A stretch of DNA of 10,767 nt, taken from NCBI GenBank assembly GCA_009700155.1, contig WLMP01000025.1, positions 1-10,767 of the forward strand. The letters are read 5' to 3'. The translations under genes and the position numbers were made by a program. The notes under the pieces are model-generated. The model was given only the letters and a program-made list of their open reading frames with translations. It was not told the origin of the DNA and did not search any database. This DNA comes from Actinomycetota bacterium (GTDB lineage: Bacteria > Actinomycetota > Actinomycetes > Nanopelagicales > Nanopelagicaceae). Shown piece by piece: positions 1-5,356 of this stretch (the stretch's first letter is position 1; the number at the start of each line of letters is the position of its first letter).

Positions 1-34
1 CATCCCCGATAGGTAGGCAGGCCAAAATTAACAT
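1..34 (-). CDS. rsmI: 16S rRNA (cytidine-2'-O)-methyltransferase RsmI, N-terminal fragment
   Basis: Only the first eleven codons lie in the window; the gene runs off the left edge. On the minus strand an ATG at 34-32 opens a frame reading MLILACLPIGD. This fits the extreme N-terminus of the RsmI family (tetrapyrrole-methylase fold), where a hydrophobic strand is followed by a P-I-G-D/N turn that belongs to the SAM site. RsmI 2'-O-methylates C1402 of 16S rRNA in the decoding centre. The call gains support from its neighbour: in many actinobacteria, including Mycobacterium tuberculosis (Rv1003/Rv1002c, from memory), rsmI lies divergently next to the protein mannosyltransferase gene. A GAGAG run about nine bases before the ATG may be a weak ribosome site. 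The fragment is short, so the call rests on one motif plus synteny. Confidence 0.68.
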   Translation of the reverse strand, partial: MLILACLPIGD

Positions 35-80
35 CTGACAATTCTCTCAGGTTATTTTCGAAGTTGCTTTCAGTAGGTCC

Positions 81-86
81 TAGGCT
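81..86 (+). promoter_or_regulatory. Candidate leaderless -10 element for pmt
   Basis: TAGGCT fits the TAnnnT pattern of actinobacterial -10 boxes and ends six bases before the ATG at 93. Transcription would then start at or next to the A of the start codon. No Shine-Dalgarno sequence is obvious upstream. The 58-base rsmI/pmt gap must hold promoters for both directions. Confidence 0.5.
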
Positions 87-92
87 GTTCCC

Positions 93-1340
93 ATGAGTAT
101 GGATCGACTCCTTCGAGCATGGCCGATTGCTGCAATACTGACTTTTGCTCTATCGATAAGGCTCTGGCGGCTTAGTTTGCCTACTGGATATGTTTTTGAC
201 GAAGTTTATTACGCTAAAAATGCTAACTCACTACTTTCATCAGCTGTTGAGTTAGATGAACAAGGCCAAGCAGAGTTTGTAGTTCATCCTCCTTTTGGTA
301 AGTGGCTAATTGCAATTGGAATTAGGTTGTTTGGTAACGAAGAATTCGGGTGGCGATTTGCTTCCGCAATTTTTGGAACACTTTCAATTCTATTGATTTA
401 TTTAATAGTTAAGAAACTTTTTAACTCCGAATTTTTAAGTATTACTGCAGCACTACTTATGGCTTTTGATGGATTAAATCTTGTGATGTCAAGAGTAGCT
501 TTATTAGATATTTTTCTTATGTTTTTCATTTTACTCTCTATTTACTTCTTAATTATAAATAATCTCTGGTTAAGTGGATCTGCAATTGGTTTAGCATTAT
601 CAATAAAGTGGAGCGCAGCTTTCTTGATTCCTTTAGTCATATTATTTGTAGTTGTTTACAACAAAGTTACTTTTAGAAACTTATATAAGGTAATAAGTCA
701 GTTCACGCTACTGCCAATTTCAATATATTTTGCCTCATGGAGCGGCTGGATATTCAGCAGCCAGGGTTGGGCTAGGCAATCTGAATCTAATGTCTTTGCC
801 TCACTTTGGAACTACCACTTACAAATTTTAGATTTTCACCAAGGCCTAGATGATAAACATGCCTACCAGGCAAATCCATGGAGCTGGTTGGTTCTTGGAA
901 GACCAACCTCATTTTATTATGAAAGCTCTAGTGATTGTGGTGCAGAAAAGTGTGCACAGGAAATCTTGGCTATTGGGACACCGTTACTTTGGTGGATAAG
1001 TATTTTTGCAGTTGCGATTACTTTTGGATTTTTAGTGACTAAATTAGAGCGGGTAGCAGCAATAATTTTAATTGGATTTGCAGGCACTTATCTGCCTTGG
1101 TTCTTTATTCAAAGTAGAACAACATTCTATTTTTATTCAATTAGCATTCTTCCATTTTTAATACTTGCACTTATTTATTGCTTTAATCAGCTATTAAATA
1201 GTGCGATATACAAAAAATATATTACTTCCTTTGTAATATTAGTAGCTATAAACTTCATCTACTTTTTACCAATTTATCTAGGAATTAGTATTCCTTATTC
1301 CCAATGGCTATCTAGAATGTGGTTTGAAAGCTGGATCTAA
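93..1340 (+). CDS. pmt: Polyprenyl-phosphate-mannose protein O-mannosyltransferase (PMT family, GT39)
   Basis: A 415-residue multi-spanning membrane protein with about ten hydrophobic segments. PMTs transfer mannose from a polyprenyl phosphate donor to Ser/Thr of proteins leaving through the Sec system. The family signature is visible. The first extracytoplasmic loop carries the Asp-Glu pair (D36-E37 in VFDEVYYAKNA), followed by HPPFGKW (65-71), SRVALLD (133-139) and QSRTTFYFYSISILPF (340-355). The loop around 281-287 holds DCGAEKC, a Cys pair also found in actinobacterial PMTs and a possible disulfide. The end, WLSRMWFESWI, looks complete, but the protein is about 100 residues shorter than mycobacterial PMT, mainly through trimmed loops. 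The ATG at 93 is favoured by the leaderless -10 just upstream. Its stop directly abuts the convergent sepX/glpR-like stop. The family call is firm; acceptor proteins are unknown. Confidence 0.9.
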   Translation: MSMDRLLRAWPIAAILTFALSIRLWRLSLPTGYVFDEVYYAKNANSLLSSAVELDEQGQAEFVVHPPFGKWLIAIGIRLFGNEEFGWRFASAIFGTLSILLIYLIVKKLFNSEFLSITAALLMAFDGLNLVMSRVALLDIFLMFFILLSIYFLIINNLWLSGSAIGLALSIKWSAAFLIPLVILFVVVYNKVTFRNLYKVISQFTLLPISIYFASWSGWIFSSQGWARQSESNVFASLWNYHLQILDFHQGLDDKHAYQANPWSWLVLGRPTSFYYESSSDCGAEKCAQEILAIGTPLLWWISIFAVAITFGFLVTKLERVAAIILIGFAGTYLPWFFIQSRTTFYFYSISILPFLILALIYCFNQLLNSAIYKKYITSFVILVAINFIYFLPIYLGISIPYSQWLSRMWFESWI

Positions 1341-2063
1341 CTACTCGTTTACTGCTCTATCCTCTTCAATTATTTCAGGTATCAGAGACTGATCAAACAA
1401 ATCATCATCGCGACCGGATAACGCCCTAACTCTTTCTTGTTCTGCACTCCACTGACCTGTAGTTGTAAGATCAATAATTCTTTTACTTGGTATTGCTTTT
1501 GGTGCAGTCGTATAAACCGGTTTAGGTACTTTAGTTGGCTGCCACCCTTTACGATCTTTTGGTACAACTATTACACCAGTTATCTCTGGTCGCTCCGAGA
1601 ACGGCACCCAATGCTCTGTTGATACTTTTTCTTTCTTTATTTCCGTAATATCTATAGAAGGTATTTTAGTATTTGTTATCTTTTCAAGTGCTGCCAATCT
1701 TCTAGCTCGTAATTGTGATGCAACAACTTGTTTTCGAACATTTATAGTGTAGATAAGTATCGCTGTCAGCGGAATCATTGTTGTACTAAATGCTAATAAT
1801 CCTAGAACTGCAAAAATATTTGATAAAAAGTAAATAGAAAATAGTGAACTAAAAATTAATCTTCGCCGAAGAAATATCTTATTCTTCTCTTCAATTTTAA
1901 CTTCATGCTTAATACTCTTATTATTTTCAGCAACTACCTGCATTGCATTTTTGTATCGTTCAATTGCTTTTCCTGAGGTATCTTCATGTCTACTTATCCA
2001 TTGCGGCAAGAAATAGGCAGCCCACATGCCAATAATGACCAAGTAGATAAATCCTGAACCCAT
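1341..2063 (-). CDS. SepX/GlpR-like membrane protein of the cell division machinery
   Basis: A 240-residue protein if begun at the ATG at 2063; a TTG at 2075 in the same frame would add four residues. I prefer the ATG because a TAnnnT hexamer lies eight bases upstream. The N-terminus, GSGFIYLVIIGMWAAYFLPQ, is one transmembrane helix and matches the diagnostic start of actinobacterial SepX/GlpR (GLIYAVIVGAWAAYLVPMW-like). Next come a short cytoplasmic stretch with the ERYKNAM block, two closely spaced hydrophobic segments (about 69-90 and 93-108) and a charged cytoplasmic tail. The tail keeps a W-P-x-x-V-P-x-P-x-Y block (about 174-184) and an acidic end. From published work, Streptomyces SepX supports hyphal cross-walls and Corynebacterium GlpR is the membrane receptor for the gephyrin-like Glp. 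The glp and rimJ-like genes lie immediately upstream on the same strand, as expected. The Streptomyces protein is longer, so the tail looks shortened here. Confidence 0.82.
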   Translation of the reverse strand: MGSGFIYLVIIGMWAAYFLPQWISRHEDTSGKAIERYKNAMQVVAENNKSIKHEVKIEEKNKIFLRRRLIFSSLFSIYFLSNIFAVLGLLAFSTTMIPLTAILIYTINVRKQVVASQLRARRLAALEKITNTKIPSIDITEIKKEKVSTEHWVPFSERPEITGVIVVPKDRKGWQPTKVPKPVYTTAPKAIPSKRIIDLTTTGQWSAEQERVRALSGRDDDLFDQSLIPEIIEEDRAVNE

Positions 2064-2071
2064 AAAGGACA

Positions 2072-2077
2072 ACAATA
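2072..2077 (-). promoter_or_regulatory. Candidate leaderless -10 element for sepX/glpR-like gene
   Basis: On the minus strand TATTGT (TAnnnT) lies eight bases before the ATG at 2063. It overlaps the alternative TTG codon at 2075, which argues against that upstream start. It would give the membrane-protein gene its own promoter in the 55-67 base gap after rimJ. No clear -35 is visible. Confidence 0.4.
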
Positions 2078-2130
2078 AATGTCAGGTTGAGGATTTTATG
2101 GCAATTAGGTGGGTATGTCCTATTTATATT

Positions 2131-2691
2131 TTATTTAACTTCTGGGTTCTCTCTAACAAAAGTTATGTGATCTCGCCAGTCACCTGCAATATGAAGATAC
2201 TTATTACGAGAGCCCTCTAATAAATATCCAGCTTTTAATGCAACCTTTTTGGATGGTTCATTCTCAGGTCGTAAATTAATCTCAATACGGTGAAGCTTTA
2301 GTTGTTCAAACCCAAATTTAGTAAGTAACTTAACGGCTCTGGTTGTATACCCTCTATTTGAATATCTCTGATCAATCCAATAACCAATATGCGCACCTCG
2401 CATAGCGCCAAAAATGATTCCACCTAATGTGATCTGACCGATTAGCTGTAAGTTTTTGTTTTCCTTTAACCAAATCCCTAAAGAAACTGATCGCATCGCT
2501 CTCATTTCCTTGTTTAGTTGCATAACCATTCCATAATAAGAAGGAAGCGGAGATTTACGATCTATTAATGGCCTAGTTGCCTCCCAAGGTGATAACCACT
2601 CTTGGTTTATTGCTCTAACTTCATCCCACTTACTCTTATCCCTAAATTTTATTGGCTTTAGCAATAACTCGTGGTCAATTAAAGTCTTCAA
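2131..2691 (-). CDS. rimJ: GNAT N-acetyltransferase, RimJ/RimL type
   Basis: A 186-residue acetyltransferase of the RimJ/RimL/SpeG group, which transfers acetyl from acetyl-CoA to protein N-termini or other amines. The acetyl-CoA pyrophosphate loop reads YSNRGYTTRAV (110-120), followed by the helix LLTKFGFEQLKLHRIEI, the N-x-P-S-x-x-V-A-x-K-A-G-Y segment (143-155) and LEGSRNKYLHIAGDWRDH (158-175), all in family order. The start is TTG at 2691. It is chosen because AGGA, overlapping the upstream stop TAG, sits four bases ahead, giving tight coupling to the glp gene only six bases upstream. The glp-rimJ-sepX order is conserved in many actinobacteria (M. tuberculosis Rv0994-Rv0995-Rv0996, from memory). 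The true substrate is unknown; RimJ is a homology label, and a division-linked substrate is possible but unproven. Confidence 0.85.
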   Translation of the reverse strand: MKTLIDHELLLKPIKFRDKSKWDEVRAINQEWLSPWEATRPLIDRKSPLPSYYGMVMQLNKEMRAMRSVSLGIWLKENKNLQLIGQITLGGIIFGAMRGAHIGYWIDQRYSNRGYTTRAVKLLTKFGFEQLKLHRIEINLRPENEPSKKVALKAGYLLEGSRNKYLHIAGDWRDHITFVRENPEVK

Positions 2692-2694
2692 ATT

Positions 2695-2699
2695 TTCCT
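2695..2699 (-). promoter_or_regulatory. Ribosome binding site overlapping a stop codon, deciding the TTG start of rimJ
   Basis: Minus-strand AGGAA begins inside the TAG stop of the glp-like gene and ends three bases before the TTG at 2691. No ATG lies nearby in frame, so this site supports both the TTG start and translational coupling of the two genes. Confidence 0.5.
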
Positions 2700-3597
2700 A
2701 ATCAATCATAATAATATTAACTAAATCACCAGAACTTACTTTCTTATCCTTTTCTCCTAAGGTTATTAAGCAATCTGCTAGTGAAAGTGTTGCAATAGAT
2801 CCCTGATTTTCTAGAGGTTCAACACTGCCATCATCTTTTAATCTACCTCGAATATAGTTGGCTTTATCTGCTTCAATATTTACTGATTTACTTAGCTTAG
2901 CTTTTTTACTTGGTCTTTTTATCTCATTGTTTGCGAGCATTTTTAATATCATTGGGCGAATAAAGATTTCAGCAGATAGATAATTGCCAATATGATCACC
3001 GGGTAAAGTAACTATCGGAGTCTTATCTGGACCAATAGTTCCATAACTATGTTTGCCACTCTCGGCTAAATTAGGAATTACAGTTGTTATATCCCCTAAT
3101 TGTGATAAAACTGAATTTATTAATTCAAAGGATTCATCTTGGGATTCACCACTTATTACAATCAAATCAGACCGTACTAATTGATCTTCAATAATTAATT
3201 TAAGCTCTTCGCTTGTTTCAGGAATTGTATGAACTCGAAATGCATGAGCCCCAGCCTCGCGAACAAAGGTAGTTAAAAACCAGGAGTTACTTTCAAATTC
3301 ATCATCTTCATCTGCCAACTTACTTCCGGGCTCTACTAAATCATCACCTGCACTTATTATTACAACTCGTGGGTGCGGTCGAGCAGGTAGGCGATCTAAC
3401 CCAAGGGAGGCAGCTAGGGCAATCTGAGTTGAATTAATTTTGGCGCCACTTTTAATAACTACCTTCTCATCAAGTAGTAGATCACTGGCCATAGTTGCCC
3501 CGTGTGCATCCAAAAGTGGTAGATCTAATGGTGCAAGTGGTACGGCTAGTTCGAGTAAGCGTTCATACATCTGCGCAACGGGCACGGTCTGATCCAT
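2698..3597 (-). CDS. glp: Degenerate MoeA/gephyrin-like protein (Glp-like), likely cell division rather than Moco synthesis
   Basis: A 299-residue MoeA homologue, about 100 residues shorter than the usual 400. Domain I is present (about 6-46, ending LLLDEKVV). It then jumps straight to the entrance of the MPT-binding domain III (IKSGAKINSTQIALAASLGL, 48-67, then PRVVIISAGDDLVEPG, 76-91, and SNSWFLTTFVREAG, 103-116). All of domain II, including the MDGYA and TGA motifs, is absent with no frameshift. Catalytic motifs have decayed: SGGVSxGxxD is SGESQDESF (149-157), the PGKPxxxG loop is ESGKHSYGT, and LPGNPxS is LPGDHIGNYLS (198-208). The C-terminal beta domain IV is intact (about 235-299). Molybdopterin insertase activity is therefore very unlikely. 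Corynebacterium Glp, a gephyrin-like protein, binds FtsZ and the membrane protein GlpR, and a GlpR/SepX homologue is encoded two genes downstream. I infer a division scaffold. The ATG at 3597 has a leaderless -10. Confidence 0.8.
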   Translation of the reverse strand: MDQTVPVAQMYERLLELAVPLAPLDLPLLDAHGATMASDLLLDEKVVIKSGAKINSTQIALAASLGLDRLPARPHPRVVIISAGDDLVEPGSKLADEDDEFESNSWFLTTFVREAGAHAFRVHTIPETSEELKLIIEDQLVRSDLIVISGESQDESFELINSVLSQLGDITTVIPNLAESGKHSYGTIGPDKTPIVTLPGDHIGNYLSAEIFIRPMILKMLANNEIKRPSKKAKLSKSVNIEADKANYIRGRLKDDGSVEPLENQGSIATLSLADCLITLGEKDKKVSSGDLVNIIMID

Positions 3598-3603
3598 ACC
3601 TAA

Positions 3604-3609
3604 ACCCTA
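3604..3609 (-). promoter_or_regulatory. Candidate leaderless -10 element for the glp-like gene
   Basis: Minus-strand TAGGGT ends six bases before the ATG at 3597, with no Shine-Dalgarno sequence between. The hexamer and spacing match those before pmt and the acyl-CoA dehydrogenase gene. It shares a 44-base divergent region with the 5-FCL promoter. Confidence 0.5.
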
Positions 3610-3621
3610 CTTTGCCTTGAG

Positions 3622-3634
3622 TATAAATTAAGGT
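3622..3634 (+). promoter_or_regulatory. Candidate promoter for 5-FCL (two possible -10 boxes)
   Basis: TATAAA at 3622-3627 and TAAGGT at 3629-3634 are both acceptable -10 boxes. TAAGGT ends seven bases before the ATG at 3642, which would make the transcript leaderless. With TATAAA the leader would be only about eight bases. The purine run through 3639 could instead act as a ribosome site if transcription begins further upstream. Confidence 0.42.
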
Positions 3635-3641
3635 AAGGGCC

Positions 3642-4184
3642 ATGGTGATTAGAGAAAATAAATCTCAACTGCGCAATAGATTTCGTAAAGAGCGAGTAGA
3701 TAGATTTACTGAAGATAGTTGGATTCACATCATTTCAGCTAATGAAATTCAGGGTGCAAAAAATATTGCCACTTATCTCTCGTATGGGTATGAACCTAAG
3801 ACCGGTGATATAAATACTGCACTGCTTGAATTAGGTAAAAACCTTTACCTACCCAGATTGAAAGAAAATAGCGATATTGAATGGGTAATTTGGGATGGTT
3901 CACAAGAATCTTTAAGAATGAATGGAAAAATACAAGAGCCGACTGGTGCTGCAGAAGAAAATACCAACTTTGAAGTAATCATTGTTCCTGCCCTTCATAT
4001 TGATAGGCAGGGAAACCGATTAGGCCAAGGCGGTGGATCTTATGATCGAGTCTTGGAAAAAAGTAAGGCTTGGAAGATCGCATTACTGCACCACGGTGAA
4101 ATTACTAATGAACCGCTACCACTTGAACCGCACGATCAAAAGGTTAGCGCTGCAGCTACCCCTGAAATTATTGTTCGGTTTTAA
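3642..4184 (+). CDS. 5-formyltetrahydrofolate cyclo-ligase
   Basis: A 180-residue protein of the 5-FCL (MTHFS) family, which uses ATP to convert 5-formyl-THF to 5,10-methenyl-THF and so returns a storage or inhibitory folate to the active pool in the cytosol. The N-terminal lysine/arginine helix (K7, LRNRFRKERV) fits the nucleotide-binding segment. A central YLSYGYEPKTGDI (45-57) matches the family's substrate loop. The signature is IVPALHIDRQGNRLGQGGGS then YDRVL (114-138), with the G-x-G-G-G-x-Y-D-R core intact. Length is normal. In M. tuberculosis 5-FCL is Rv0992c, divergent from galU-moeA-rimJ (from memory); here galU is missing, leaving the gene directly divergent from the glp-like gene. 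Its 3' end overlaps the acyl-CoA dehydrogenase gene by four bases. PurU, at the right edge, also acts on formyl-THF. Confidence 0.9.
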   Translation: MVIRENKSQLRNRFRKERVDRFTEDSWIHIISANEIQGAKNIATYLSYGYEPKTGDINTALLELGKNLYLPRLKENSDIEWVIWDGSQESLRMNGKIQEPTGAAEENTNFEVIIVPALHIDRQGNRLGQGGGSYDRVLEKSKAWKIALLHHGEITNEPLPLEPHDQKVSAAATPEIIVRF

Positions 4185-5344
4185 ATACTTAAATTATCTA
4201 AGTTTCTAGCCATAACAATTCTTTGAATTTGATTTGTACCTTCATAAATCTGAGTTAACTTAGCATCCCGCATCATTCTTTCAACTGGGTAATCGCTCAC
4301 ATACCCATATCCGCCCAGAATTTGAACTGCGTCGGTTGTTACTTTCATAGCAACATCAGTTGCAAAACATTTACTAGCAGCAGAGAAAAAGGTTAAATCA
4401 CTCTCGCCTCTTTCGCTTTTTACCGCAGCAGCGTATGTTAATTGGCGAGCTGCTTCAATTTGCATAGCCATATCAGCAAGCATGAATTGAATTGCTTGAA
4501 AATCAAATATTGGCTTTCCAAATTGTTGGCGTTCATGTGAGTACTTTTTAGCAACATCAAATGCACCTTGAGCAATTCCTAGGGCTTGAGCTGCAATGGT
4601 AATTCGGGTGTGGTCTAAAGTTTTCATTGCAAGTGAGAATCCAGTACCGACCTCACCAAGTCTACGGTCGTCACTAATTTTTACATTATCAAAATAAACT
4701 TCTCTAGTCGGTGAACCTCTAAAGCCCATCTTCTTCTCATGAGCTCCAAATGAAACTCCAGTATCGGATTTTTCAACGATAAATGCAGAAATACCTTTTG
4801 CACCCTTACTTGGATCAGTACTAGCTAAGACGGTGTAAAACTCAGATACTCCAGCATTTGAAATCCACTTTTTACTTCCAGATAAAATCCAATCATTTTC
4901 CTCTTTTACCGCTTTTGTCTTCATCGCTGCAGCATCTGAACCAGCCTCTGATTCAGATAAACAATATGAAAATCCCTTACCTGATGCTAATTGAGTTAAA
5001 TACTTCTTTTTCTGTTCATTATTTCCAGCAATCATTAATGGCACTGAACCTAATTTGTTTACTGCAGGAATTAATGATGATGAACCACAAACTCTAGCTA
5101 CCTCTTCAATAATTATTACTGCCGCCAACGCATCTGCACCTTGTCCACCAAATTCTGTTGGAACATGAGCTGCTGCTAAACCAGCAGATTGCAAAGCATC
5201 AGCTGCTTCTTGCGGGTAACGTGATTTCTCATCAACATCTTGAGCATGAGGTGCAATTTTCTTTGCCGAAAGTGCGGCAACGCTTTCTCTTAGATCCTGA
5301 TACTCCTGACCAAATAATGCAGGCATATCTGAGTTAGTCGACAT
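4181..5344 (-). CDS. Acyl-CoA dehydrogenase (FAD-dependent, short/medium-chain type)
   Basis: A 387-residue, full-length member of the acyl-CoA dehydrogenase family. It would catalyse FAD-dependent alpha,beta-dehydrogenation of an acyl-CoA and pass electrons to an electron-transfer flavoprotein. Visible motifs in order are YCLSESEAGSDAAAMKTKA (the first family signature, FAD/substrate binding), KKWISNAG, MGFRGSPTREVYFDNV, RQQFGKPIFDFQAIQFMLAD, QILGGYGYVSDYPVERMMRD and IYEGTNQIQR near the C-terminus. In the last motif the Glu at about position 368 is at the catalytic-base position of short- and medium-chain enzymes. The chain-length or branched-chain preference cannot be read from sequence alone. 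The gene follows the CopD-CtaG gene by nine bases but has no functional link to it. A TAGAAT hexamer six bases before the ATG suggests a separate leaderless promoter. Confidence 0.93.
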   Translation of the reverse strand: MSTNSDMPALFGQEYQDLRESVAALSAKKIAPHAQDVDEKSRYPQEAADALQSAGLAAAHVPTEFGGQGADALAAVIIIEEVARVCGSSSLIPAVNKLGSVPLMIAGNNEQKKKYLTQLASGKGFSYCLSESEAGSDAAAMKTKAVKEENDWILSGSKKWISNAGVSEFYTVLASTDPSKGAKGISAFIVEKSDTGVSFGAHEKKMGFRGSPTREVYFDNVKISDDRRLGEVGTGFSLAMKTLDHTRITIAAQALGIAQGAFDVAKKYSHERQQFGKPIFDFQAIQFMLADMAMQIEAARQLTYAAAVKSERGESDLTFFSAASKCFATDVAMKVTTDAVQILGGYGYVSDYPVERMMRDAKLTQIYEGTNQIQRIVMARNLDNLSI

Positions 5345-5350
5345 GGGATA

Positions 5351-5356
5351 ATTCTA
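5351..5356 (-). promoter_or_regulatory. Candidate leaderless -10 embedded in the stop codon of the upstream gene
   Basis: Minus-strand TAGAAT begins with the TAG stop of the CopD-CtaG gene (5356-5354) and ends six bases before the acyl-CoA dehydrogenase ATG at 5344. It has the best match to the -10 consensus among the leaderless candidates. No -35 consensus is seen, so independent transcription is an inference. Confidence 0.48.

Noticed and set aside
1437..1622. Plus-strand frame opposite the sepX/glpR-like gene
   Set aside because: It is antisense to the conserved C-terminal block of that gene and its product is Cys/Trp/Phe-rich without family resemblance.
2105..2123. Possible hairpin after rimJ (TAGG with CCTA around a nine-base loop)
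   Set aside because: The stem is only four pairs, with no T-run after it; too weak for a terminator or a riboswitch.
2698..3597. Annotation as molybdopterin molybdenumtransferase MoeA
   Set aside because: The whole of domain II and the GGVS, PGKP and LPGNP motifs are missing or changed, so the enzyme activity is not supported even though the fold is.
3631..3639. Purine run before 5-FCL as a normal Shine-Dalgarno site
   Set aside because: It overlaps two good -10 boxes close to the ATG, so it would probably not be transcribed in full; kept only as an alternative.
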